Source: Pholis gunnellus
Lineage: Eukaryota > Chordata > Actinopteri > Perciformes > Pholidae
Reading direction: 5' to 3'
Assembly: GCA_910591455.2 (NCBI GenBank)
Contig: OU342823.1
Span: 6,746,001-6,810,000 of the forward strand
DNA: 64,000 nucleotides
A model generated the notes under the pieces. That model was given only the letters and a program-made list of their open reading frames with translations, did no database searches and was not told the DNA's origin. The position numbers and the translations under genes were made by a program. Shown one piece after another: positions 1 to 9,921 of the stretch (within the stretch, counting starts at the first letter, position 1; each line of letters starts with the position of its first letter).

Positions 1-1082
1 TGAGTTCCAGGTGCACTGAATCAGTAGTCAGCTGTTCTCCCGTCTATCCTGTTGGCATTGGTCGTGTCTCTGGTTTGTCCTTGAAGAAAGTTTCTCTGCT
101 GGCACTCATGAGAACCCCATGAACAAAACCGTCTACGGTGGAAGTGGTTCCGGTTGGAATCGGTGGGCAACTGGACGACATATGCCACCAGGTGGCTAAT
201 GGCAGCTGTGTTGTTGCCCCTGATCTACATGCTCCTCACTGCTGGATGTTTTTTTTTTGCATATCCACAATTAATACACATAAATATTTATTGAGACCCT
301 TATTTATACAATCTCTCTGTAGTTCCACAATGTACTGATGTCAAAATACATTTCAATAGGCTACAGCAGTATATAGGACATTGGAAAGTGCTGTGCATGT
401 TACAGATAAACATAAACACGTGTAAATAAGAATCCCTGTGGCGGCATACATTCATTCTGAAGCAATCAGAACATTCTTCACCAAGAATATTGATATGCGC
501 TCAAGCCAATTCGAGTTGTTTCATCAGATTCATGGTTAAGGGTTAAATTGCACGCCGCGGGAGAGAGTACAGCTATAACAAGTAACACAACCGGGCCCTT
601 TTCAGGCCACCTTTCTTTCACTTGTATGCATGTGTTGCATTCTGTGTACTCATTTGCTTCCTCCTCTTTTCACCATGCCTTCCTCTCGCGGTCTCTCTTG
701 TTTGCTTTTACTTCGCTACAAATGCAGCCCTTTTTATTTCTGTTTGCCTACACGACAAGTTCCATTAACAGACGCGTGTCTGCAGAGGCCAAGGTGAACT
801 GCTCTTTTGCAGCACATTTAAATAGTAAACGAACACCTTTGAAAATAATTAGCCTCGGCACACGGGAAGAAATGCACCAGCTTGAGATACTCCAAATGCA
901 AAATGTTGTGGGTTGGATTTTGGGTTTTTTCACCCTTAACCCTAAATGTCTGTCTGTATAAATAGGTAATTGCAGGCTTTGCTGAAAGAGTGACACGACT
1001 GAGAAGACAAAGCAAACCATCAATTAGTCTTTTTAGCCAAGGGGTCTAATTATCCTAAACAAGTTGTTTCCTTTCATTTTAG
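1..1082 (+). other. cdh7: Partial cadherin intron (upstream of penultimate exon)
   Basis: This is non-coding sequence ending in a pyrimidine-rich acceptor (TTTCATTTTAG at 1072-1082). The earlier cadherin exons, which encode EC1 to most of EC5, must lie to the left of the window. The short open frames here overlap on both strands and resemble nothing I know. A T-run at 248-256 is the only simple repeat of note. The intron is phase 1, because only the last two bases of the first codon of the next exon are supplied by that exon. Confidence 0.7.
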
Positions 1083-1334
1083 ACAGCACAGCCAGCATCA
1101 TTGCCAGGCGGCGGCGTTTCAACCACCTGACCCAGGATCTGTATGAACTGCCCATTGTGGTGTGGGACGGTGGGGAGCCGTCGCTGAGCGGCACCAGCAC
1201 CCTGACCCTGCGGGTGTGCCCGTGCCAGAGCCACGGCAGGATCCGGATGTGCCAAGGCGAGGCGTTCCTCTCCTCGGCGGGTCTCAGCACGGGGGCTCTC
1301 ATTGCCATCCTGCTGTGCATCGTCATCCTGCTGG
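1083..1334 (+). CDS. cdh7: Type II cadherin, penultimate coding exon (end of EC5 and start of transmembrane helix)
   Basis: Classical type II cadherins are calcium-dependent homophilic adhesion proteins at cell junctions and neural contacts. This 252-base exon encodes 84 codons' worth of sequence. It begins within the last ectodomain repeat (RFNHLTQDLYELPIVVWDGG), runs through the membrane-proximal STLTLRVCPC stretch with its paired cysteines, and ends in the hallmark AGLSTGALIAI that opens the transmembrane helix. It is bounded by an AG acceptor (1081-1082) and a GTAAGT donor (1335-1340). Both introns are phase 1, so the exon is symmetric. The helix continues in the exon at 6198, which supplies the rest of the split valine codon. 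The RRRR run near the start of the exon and the CQSHGRIRMC segment are lineage-variable. Assignment to cadherin-7 rather than another type II paralogue rests mainly on the cytoplasmic tail in the next exon. The type II class itself is near certain. Confidence 0.93.
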
Positions 1335-1389
1335 GTAAGTTGGGACAGCCGCTGCAGGGACTGCAGCAGGGGGGGGGGCAAATATCCTG

Positions 1390-1640
1390 AGGGCAAGGAC
1401 GGAGGAGATGAACCATAGAGAAGCAGGGAAGGGTGGAAGGGTCTGACAAGGGCAGAGGAGGAGAGAGGGATGAAAAGACGCGAGGACACAGGTAGAATGA
1501 AGAATGAGGGTAGAAAAAGATGAAGAGGGCAGAGGTGGAAGAAAGAGAAAAGCGTGTGAAGGACAGAAGAGAAGGAGGAGGCGGCTGGAGGAGAGGTGAC
1601 TAGAAAGAAGATGGTGGAATGGAGATTGCAGGGTCAGTGT
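1390..1640 (+). other. Purine-rich intronic tract next to the donor site
   Basis: About 250 bases are overwhelmingly A and G on the + strand (GGAGGAG, GAAAGAG and GGGAAGG type runs), preceded by a G-run at about 1370-1379. The asymmetry keeps the opposite strand free of stops over long stretches, which explains the 136- and 138-codon antisense open frames here. G-rich intron starts can promote donor recognition. No function is shown by the sequence itself. Confidence 0.6.
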
Positions 1641-1683
1641 GATTCAGAGAGGAGTTGTTCACAACAAAAAAATACGGGGAGTC

Positions 1684-1718
1684 GGACATGAATCCTAGAG
1701 CAGCTTGGATTCATGTCC
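1684..1718. repeat. Perfect 12-bp inverted repeat (hairpin)
   Basis: GGACATGAATCC at 1684-1695 is the exact reverse complement of GGATTCATGTCC at 1707-1718, with an 11-base loop. A related GGACATGAATAC word occurs about 200 bases downstream (near 1902). The hairpin lies in the last cadherin intron, so it would be present in the pre-mRNA. Confidence 0.85.
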
Positions 1719-2464
1719 AGGCAGGCAGCTCGAATCAGAAACTCAGATTAGACCTGAATCACATGTGTTGACGATTGGAAATTCGATTCAAATCTGCTCT
1801 TTTGCAATTCAACTGAATCTTCTCCCCCACCGCTCCCCGCCGTCGCATGTGGGGACAGCCAACAAACACAGATGCCGCTGTACGTTGAGTTCATGTGTGA
1901 CGGACATGAATACATGATTCCATCAGAAACACTGTGAGAAAATAAACGGGGCGGCATCCGTGTTGCCAGCTCATTGTCCCCGAATCGATGAATGTGCGTG
2001 CCTTGTTGCTATAGCAACCGGTATTCACAGCACCAGCTATGCGATTATATAGAAACTTGCAAATTTGATCTCGACACTTTAAAGTCGGAACGGGGACAGT
2101 CGGCTTTACAGGATGGCGCAAAAAAAAAAATCCAAAGATCAAATAAAGCGAAGTCAACAGCCTCCCGTCAAATGAAACGGAGAGATGTCGCGCACTAATT
2201 CCTTCCTCTGCAAACCAAACTGCAGGAGGACATGATCGCACAAAACTGTCTAATAACACGGCTTCACCGTCGCTGCTCTCCCCTCCTCTCCTCAGTGATT
2301 GTCTGTGGACATCAGTGCGTGAAGGTTATGCATATTCATACCGTTCTTCCTCTATGCCAAAGCCTCTGGCTGAGGCGAACAAAAGGCCATCACCACTGTT
2401 TGGAGCAAACGCTTGAGTGAGAGACACACGCTGAATCCCTAATCATCAGCACAAGGCAGGATAC

Positions 2465-2488
2465 GAGAGAGAGAGAGAGAGAGAGAGA
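2465..2488. repeat. (GA)12 microsatellite
   Basis: Twelve uninterrupted GA units lie inside the last cadherin intron. Confidence 0.95.
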
Positions 2489-4918
2489 CCAATAGAAACC
2501 AGGAGAGACAGATCACACCTATTTTTTTTATTTTCTTGTGTGTTGCATTGTGCATTCACACCTTCCAGTTACAAGGGAAGTGTCTCACACATAGCTCAGC
2601 TACTGGACAGAGGTCTGGTAACCCGTCACCTCAAGAGATAAGAGATTGTCAGTTGGTCGTGTTCAAAATACATCAGATTCCACTCCATGTAACAGCAGGT
2701 CTTTGAACTTGCCTGCTTTTTTGTTTTTTTTTACAATTCACCAGCTCTGGTCTCCATAGCACGTACAATAAAGAAATAGCTGAATGTGGTTGTCCTGTTC
2801 AAATAGTGATCTACGGTTGTGGTTACACTTCTGTAATGAGATGCACCAGATCGTGTACAGCGGTGGATAAACTCCTATAGATTCTTCACAACACAAGTCC
2901 CCATTTGTCTTTGCTGCATACTCTTCCTCCCTGCAGTCTTAGTAGACTTGATGTTATTGATGAATAGCCGCTAACAAAAGGTCCGCTGATTCGGTGGTTA
3001 ACATATTTACCTAAAGGCAAACTCTGTTTGGGTCAATGTCTGCATTTCTCAAATATAAACCACATTAGTAAAGTTGTTCACACTGGAAAATGTAGGTGAT
3101 GATTCACATGGCTTCAATGTTGATCATAGTGAAGAAATTATACTGTATTTACATGTAAAAAAAACAAAACAAGACAGATTGACTTAAAATATTGCAAATG
3201 TGACTTTTGTGTTATTTAAGTTTGTCTCTCTTTGAACGGAGGTTTGTGCCTTGGGAAGTTCAAATGGAATGGCCTCTTGTTTGGATTAGAGACATCCTTT
3301 GACGATACAGTCCTCCATAACCAGGATGAATGCAGCATAAATGAGACTCCTGCTACGGCTTCTGCTGCAGCAAATTGGTATCTGTAGACTGAGGTAATGC
3401 TCCGGATGCTATAAGTGGTGTACCGAGCAACAGCTAGACCTCGACCGGCCTTGGCGAGGCAAATGAAATGACCTGAATGGACCATTGAGGGAGCATTAAT
3501 GTAGAGTGTAATAGAATATAGTGTGTACAGTGGATGGGAATATTCAAATAAAAGTAGATCATGAACTGTGGAAAGTGCGGTTTAATGTACGAGATGCTGG
3601 TAAATAATAAAAGGTGCATTAACTGACTCTTTATATTCAGGCCGTTTACCTCTACAGAACAGTGAGGTATTAAACTGTACATAGCGGGAGGGGAGGAAGT
3701 GGACAAAAACCTTGCAGCACAAGAAGAACGCAATTCTTTATTCCCTAGTTCTGCTCACTGTGATTGACCCAGCTCACCCGGCACGCTCTCACATCCTGCA
3801 TTGTGTAATTGGTCCCTTTAAACAAGCCGAGCGATAAACACTGTCCCAGACAAATTGCGTTTCTCCCTCTCTAACCCCAATCGGGCCGTGCCAGTGCACC
3901 AGGTGGAGTGAAGGGACTTTGTTTAGTTCTTTACGTAGATTAATCACGTGCAGGTTTCATTAAAACCACAGGCAGGGAACCGCATTGAACAATGAAATAT
4001 ATGTAGATAGATAAATCTGCGCATAATTACTTAAGTCATACGGTGTCTTAGGGTACAGTCAAACAATTTGTAGTTCATAATGGAAAAGTTTACTTTGTTG
4101 CATTCTACATTTAGTTTCCCATTATCCAAGTTCAACTCAATCAGGGCTTGAGAAAAAAAAGCCTCGTGGCCTCACAAGTAGGTCAGGAGTCGCAGTGATC
4201 TGCCCTGCAGTTAAAATATTAAAAAGAAATGGCTGGAGAAGTATGAATCCAGACTCCGTTAATTCATTTTATTATGAACATAACTGCTGCTGTCTGCTCA
4301 TACCTAGGGCTGCATTATCAGATGGACAGAGAGGGCATATGCCCTGTGGTCACAGAACTTATTAACTTCCCTATTTGGTTAAAGGTACGCCGATTAATTG
4401 TGCCTTTCTCAGGGAGAATATGCACCAATACTGCAGAAAATCATTAGAAATTTAAAGATTTAGCTATGTTATTACACAGGCCACCCGTTGTAAAGACGTT
4501 CAGGCCTTTTCTGGCATTCAAGTCAAGCTTTATGCTAAATGGATCATGATTTACTAAATGATTTACTCAAACTCGAAACTAGAGATTAAGACCATAAACT
4601 CATGTTTACTGAGGTAATAAATCAAGAGAGAGAACATTTGTTTCACTGTAGTTGGTTTAGGTTCCTTAGTTGTGTCAAAACTAGGGCAAGTTTTTGCGTT
4701 ATCAATGTTGTCTGGTCCACTTATGCAGCACTACCAGAGTTTGTCTGGGATTATTATTCTCACCTGAAGGTGAACTGAAGGAGTAAAGGCTTCAGTGTTG
4801 GACTAAACAGCTGAAGCTTGGTGTCAATGCACCTTTAATCTAAGTCTGCTCTGAGGCTTACGTCTTCTCTTTGAAATTGCTTTATAGTCTGTCTAGTATG
4901 CGCCGTAGTCACCACAAT

Positions 4919-4962
4919 GTGTATATATATATATTTTGTGTATATATATATATACACACACA
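4919..4962. repeat. Compound TA/CA microsatellite
   Basis: Two TA tracts separated by TTTTGTG run into a short CA tract. The tract is intronic and likely polymorphic. Confidence 0.9.
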
Positions 4963-5039
4963 AAAAAATGTAATGCCCGAGTGAATACAGTAGATTAGCC
5001 AAATGCTTCATTGCATCCTTGACGTTATAAAAATCTGAA

Positions 5040-5061
5040 CCCCCCCCCCCCCGCCCCCCCC
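5040..5061. repeat. C-tract (G-run on the other strand)
   Basis: Thirteen C, one G, then eight C. On the - strand this is a long G-run that could form a G-quadruplex, with an i-motif on the + strand. The cadherin pre-mRNA would carry the C-rich version. Confidence 0.9.
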
Positions 5062-6197
5062 ATCTCATAATCCACCACCTTGTATGTGTTATAGGGAGTC
5101 TCATCCCGAGAGGCTGATCTCACACAGTAGGGTGTTGCTGGTTAGATAAAAATATCATATTTATAAAACGCCAAGAAGTGGAGCGCCAAGATGCCGAAAA
5201 GATTCAAATCACCTTGAAAGACAAAAAAGCTTTTATTCTGCTAATAATCAATGCAATGTGATGGTGGAGCAACGGAGCCTCAGCAGGAGCACTGATCTAG
5301 CTTGCTCGTCTCTGTTAACGCAGCATAATGAACTCCTTTAAGATATTGCACTGCTCTACAAATGCACTTCCCTCGCTAACACCATTTTATTAAATAGATG
5401 TTAGCGTTAACATCTTGCAGAGAGGTCATCATTAACCCAGAGAAGTATAAGTCTCATTAGTTGTAGGAACAAGTTCCAAGCTGTAGCATGTCATCAAATA
5501 TTACTCGGCTTCATGACTTCATGAACAGTTGGAAGAGACATTTCACTCTGTGAGCTGCTTATCTGCCTAAATGCTATATTTTCTTTAATGTGGCACAACC
5601 GGCGCATTCTTTCTATCGCTGGCTTCACATTTAACGAAAAGAGAATTACACGAGACGTACCTCCATATGCTGTCACACGCTCGCTTTATACTTACAGGCT
5701 GTTTTGCATTTTGGCTGGATGGGAGTTTAGATTTGCTCAGCAGATGATGATAATGTGTATACTGTCATCATCTCCAACAGCTTGCAGTCAGACGATCATC
5801 ACAGCCGATGCTAATGTCGGCTAATGCGTATTATTGATTTACAACTCTTCAGCGCTTGGTTAGTTTTATTGTCCTGATGTGAAATCGGATAAATATTCAC
5901 GTTGTGTTCATTTGGTTGGCTGTTTATGAAAACACGGCTGATCATTGGAACCACATTGAGCTGATCTGTGGCATGTGATGTTCCTCTGCTTAGCGGTTTG
6001 TATATTGAATTGTTGGGAAAAGTAATTTTCTTTCTGTCCGACTTTTGTCTACAACTATTAAATAAGTCAGTTTATTGGAAGAAGTCATTTTCTCATATTT
6101 CTAGTTCAAAATGTTTCCGTTTTTGCGTCTTATCATCAGCACTTCCCTTTCTCTTAAATGTGAGCCTTAATACAAATGTCCTTTTTCTGTTTTGCAG

Positions 6198-6703
6198 TCA
6201 TCGTGGTCCTCTTCATCACACTGAGGCGGAGCAAGAAAGAGCCCCTCATTATCTCCGAGGAGGACATCCGAGAGAACGTGGTCACCTATGATGACGAGGG
6301 CGGAGGCGAGGAGGACACCGAGGCCTTCGACATCATCGCCCTTCGCAACCCAGCCGCCGCCGAGGAGCTCAAGTTCCGACGGGACATTCGCCCAGATTCG
6401 AGAAAACACTGCGCCCAGCCCCGCAGCCGCCGGACTGCGTCGGTGGAGCTGGACGAGGTGGATGTGCACGAGTTCATCGAGCAGAGACTGGTGGAGGCCG
6501 ACATGGACACCAGCGGGCCGCCCTACGACTCCCTCCAGACCTACGCTTACGAGGGGCAGGGCTCACCCACGGGATCCATCAGCCCTTTAGACACTCCCGC
6601 CACGCAATCAGAGCAGGATTATAACTACCTGGACAACTGGGGGCCTGAGTTCCAGAAACTGGCAGAACTCTACGCAGAGGCAGATTCGGATGTGACGACC
6701 TAG
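6198..6703 (+). CDS. cdh7: Type II cadherin, last coding exon (transmembrane end and catenin-binding tail), probable cadherin-7
   Basis: Counting the shared split valine codon, this exon encodes 168 residues to a TAG at 6701-6703. Residues 1-9 finish the hydrophobic helix and RRSKKEP is the stop-transfer sequence. YDDEGGGEEDTEAFD (residues 31-45) lies in the juxtamembrane region that binds p120/delta-catenins. PPYDSLQTYAYEG (108-120) and DYNYLDNWGPEFQKLAELY (141-159) form the beta-catenin/plakoglobin-binding domain typical of all classical cadherins. The text ALRNPAAAEELKFRRDIRP, the DVHEFIEQRL segment and the short end SDVTT match cadherin-7 as I remember it better than cadherin-6, -8, -10, -11, -12, -18, -20, -22 or -24. 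The reading frame is intact. The exon is noticeably richer in G and C than its surroundings, as is usual for coding sequence. The central part (about residues 64-84) and the SP/TP-containing stretch at 123-134 are the most diverged. The paralogue assignment is from memory and should be confirmed. Confidence 0.95.
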
Positions 6704-7020
6704 TCTGTGAGCTCACTGCTGTTCAAACCAAATCAGTTTGAAGTCCATTTTTTTCAAATTTTCAGTGAACAATATAAACAGAGATGCTTTCAAACTGTTC
6801 CCCCGGTGGTTTGTAACTGTTGAACTGAAATGACTACGCTACCATTTTTTGTTTGTTTTGTTTTTCGTTCCCTTTCGTCACTTTGGATCGTGGGTTGTTC
6901 ATCTGGAAGTGTTAAATCAGATTTTGAGATGGAAGAACGACAATATGGGGAAAAGGGAAAATGATATTTTCCTCGGTGTATATTTTTTATTGCTCAATAA
7001 AGTCCTGAAATCCATACGAG
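6704..7020 (+). other. cdh7: 3' UTR of the cadherin transcript (predicted end)
   Basis: AT-rich sequence follows the TAG stop. The first canonical AATAAA is at 6996-7001, so cleavage about 15-25 bases later would end the mRNA near 7015-7025. T-rich sequence follows (around 7040-7060). The extent is inferred from the signal only, and longer isoforms using later signals are possible. Confidence 0.5.
6996..7001 (+). promoter_or_regulatory. cdh7: Candidate polyadenylation signal AATAAA
   Basis: This is an exact AATAAA hexamer 293 bases after the cadherin stop codon, in the sense orientation, with U-rich sequence downstream. It is the first canonical hexamer after the stop. Such hexamers are frequent by chance in AT-rich DNA, so transcript-end data are needed. 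Confidence 0.5.
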
Positions 7021-9051
7021 TGGATATGTGAAAAAACAAATTGTACATTTGTCTTCTTCATCCAAGAATGGATATACCGTACAGCACGCAGTTAAGATCA
7101 TGGTGGGAGGCATCACCAAAGGTGTTCATAATTCACTAAGCAGAGGATGACGCTCAGCCACAATAATGACACCTACCGTGTTGCAATGTGTTTTGTGTCA
7201 TTTCTTCCACGTTGCCATTATCTATGAAACACACATTGAATTCAGCCATATCTGTTAACATATGTACATTTTTCCAAGCTTCTTTCACTGACGGGAGGCA
7301 ACTTTAGGCTATTATCACGACTAGTATTTTTAGCATTACATACATCAGCTAAGGGCAAAGCGAACAGTGGTTATGATGTGAAATCTTTCAGCTCATACGT
7401 TAACCGGTCATCCTTTCAAAACATTTTGCTCCCCACAAACACAGCAGACTTCTCTGGAGCCACAGAACCAAGACATGCAGCCTTGGTGTCCCGAAGTTTC
7501 CCCAGGATCTCCTCATGGTCAGCTTTCCAATTCATTAGGTGTCTGTGGGCCCCTTTATAGGAGCCGCTCTCTCTGCATCGCTTCATTAAATCGTCCGTGC
7601 GTGACGCTTTTTGCAATGGGACCGCTGAGGGACATATACGTACACACTGTTAACCAGGTTACAGATGAATTTGTGTGCACCTCTATACCACACAGATTAC
7701 TGCATCAGACTTTACCAGGAAGTAGCACGCTTATTGTCTTACTGTAATGGCTAAGTCAAGCTTCCTTCACACTGCAAGCCATTAACATGTGGATTATATC
7801 ACATTACATCACAGCTCAGATTCCAGTGTGAACTGCTCAGGGTCCTGAACTGGCCCCCATGCACGAAGCCCAGCGTTAACGGTTTCATTTATAGGGTGAT
7901 GAGAGGGGAGTGGAAGCAGTGAGCAGGACGAGGATAAAGAGAGCTACATATGTATTTGTGGCTTCTTGTTCTGCAATTTCTGTACGGAGGTTTGTGCAGA
8001 TGCAGAGTCTGAGCCGGGAGTGGTGTGGTCGTAATGTGAACGGCTTCACAGCGGAATTTAAGAGATCAGATTGATTTGTGCTGTTCAGACGGTTATGAAA
8101 AAACAACAACATGATGAGTCGCATACGCACAAAAAGATATCTGATTTGGGCCGCTTTTGCAGTGTTAAAACTGCATTTACTGATTTGGAACGAGCTGAAA
8201 CACAAAACTGATATTTTGTCTCGTCTTGATGCGGCAAACATGTTAACAAACACTTTCCCATTTACACATATAGGAGATTCAGAGCAACATAAATCATTTG
8301 AAGTCATGTCTCTTGCTTACTGTATGTCAGGACAATGTCCAGCCGCTTTGAGCTCCGTTTTTGAACTATGTGACTTTTTAGCTCCTAAATGATCGACTAT
8401 GTTTACAAGCTAGTTGCTAACTTTGTTTGCCTTCCATGTCGTCCTGTGAAGGTATAGCACCCAGTGGGTTTTCAAAACTTTTTCAATAAAAACACTTCTG
8501 AAACTAAAACAGCAAAGTTTTGGGTCGTAATAAAAAAAAAACAATGTGCTGAAAGATGCTATAAAGCTCTGGTGACATTATGTGGTTTCAAAACTGCGAC
8601 CGACCTTTTACACAGAAAAGATGATCCATTGTTAATATATACTGTAGTTCTTGTCTGTTTAAAAGTTGAAGTATGGCTTTATCCATAAGAGATCTTGTCT
8701 GAGATTTAAAGTACCATCAGTGACATCTTTGAGAATACTTTGTATGACATGAAATGGAAGGAACATCACCTTCCTTTACATCCATTAGGGAACAAAGAAT
8801 GATCTCACATTCATTACGCAATATTTCTATGAGCCAAGAAAACTAAAACTACAAAGTGCTGTCATTTTCTCAACGGGGAGTTAAAGTAGCCACTTCACCA
8901 ACAAAATGGTACGATTTGCTCTCATTTTGTGCTATTAAGCATTTTGTAAAACGAGGCCACGTCTGGGAAGTTCCGTAGCTGCCACGAATGGTTAATGTCA
9001 TTCTGCAACTAGACTCCCTGGTTCTCTGAGTAACAATGTGCTGGGGCAGTA

Positions 9052-9067
9052 ACGTCAGCACTGACGT
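9052..9067. promoter_or_regulatory. Palindromic pair of CRE half-sites
   Basis: ACGTCAG (9052-9058) and CTGACGT (9061-9067) form a perfect 7-bp inverted repeat with a 2-base spacer. Each arm carries a TGACG half-site of the kind bound by CREB/ATF proteins. It lies about 2 kb past the predicted cadherin transcript end. Binding is only inferred. Confidence 0.3.
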
Positions 9068-9884
9068 GCAGGAATTGTGTCTCTTGTATGGTGCTTTTGT
9101 ACAGGGTGATTAGTTATCTTCAACCAGCCCTCACTGACTCCTCTGTCCTGTCACGCTCTCGCTCAGCGTTGCTTGCGTCAGAAACGCGGACGACGGTCGC
9201 AAGAAAGACGAAGTGAAGATGATGAATATTTTAGAACCTCCACTTGTACCTCCCGACATAACAACCGTCTTCTCGACATAACAAATCCTCCGTCTCGTTC
9301 TCCTTCCTCGTTTTCTTGCTCATTAATCCCTTCTGCTCGCAGAATGACTGTGTTTTTCTCTTTTTTCGCGATTGGATCGAAAACAGAAGAGAAATTCGCT
9401 CCAACGTTTGTGAGGAGCCCGAGGGCTGGCCCACGGCAAAGGTCATATAAAGCAGCCAAAGGCAAGCATGGAAGTTCTCATACTGAAATTCAGGAGTCAT
9501 TTCTTTGCTTATGTTTCTATTTGAGGTTTTGTGTATTTGCGTTTTTTAAAGTGCATGAATTGTGTTCGATTTGAACCTCGATTAATGACTCATCAGATGA
9601 ATGCAGCAGCAATCATTCAAACTCTCACAATCTATCGTCCATCTGCCGTTTGCCCCCAGGCTTCACAAAGTAAGTCTCTCTTAGTGTGGTTCTCACGGGA
9701 AACATCAACTTTCTAATGACTCCCAGGCCCCTAAGGTGTCTCTTTTTCCTCAAGCAACAAATATACGAGTACATGCCCTGGAGGAATGTGTGTGTGTGTG
9801 TAAACAAGTAGAAACTGTTTTGGACAAAGGGAGCCTTACTCAGGAAGATGGATAGCTGCCTCCATACAGGACAGTGCTCCAAAC

Positions 9885-9921
9885 CAGGGATTCTCAAAGT
9901 GGGGTCAGGGGACACCCAGGG
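9885..9921 (+). mobile_element. hAT-like terminal fragment
   Basis: CAGGGATTCTCAAAGTGGGG followed by TCAGGGGACACCCAGGG resembles the terminal inverted repeat of many vertebrate hAT elements (CAGxGGTTCTCAAA type). I could not find a matching opposite end or target duplication nearby, so this is either a fragment or a chance match. Confidence 0.4.

Larger units (their letters stand above)
1335..6197 (+). other. cdh7: Last cadherin intron, 4.86 kb
   Basis: The intron starts GTAAGT and ends with CTTTTTCTGTTTTGCAG, both strong splice sites. It splits the transmembrane helix in phase 1. Inside are a G-run just after the donor (about 1370-1379), a purine-rich stretch (1390-1640), a perfect 12-bp hairpin (1684-1718), a GA microsatellite, a TA/CA composite and a C-tract, all listed separately. 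The remainder (about 1720-2460, 2490-4915 and 5065-6197) holds no recognisable gene or transposon. The open frames there overlap on opposite strands and have no recognised domain. Confidence 0.85.

Noticed and set aside
1033..1489. Antisense frames of 136 and 138 codons across the cadherin exon
   Set aside because: They are shadows of the real exon extended by the purine-rich intron start.
6167..6590. Alternative-frame and antisense frames over the last cadherin exon
   Set aside because: The cadherin frame matches a known family end to end. The others are low-complexity shadows.
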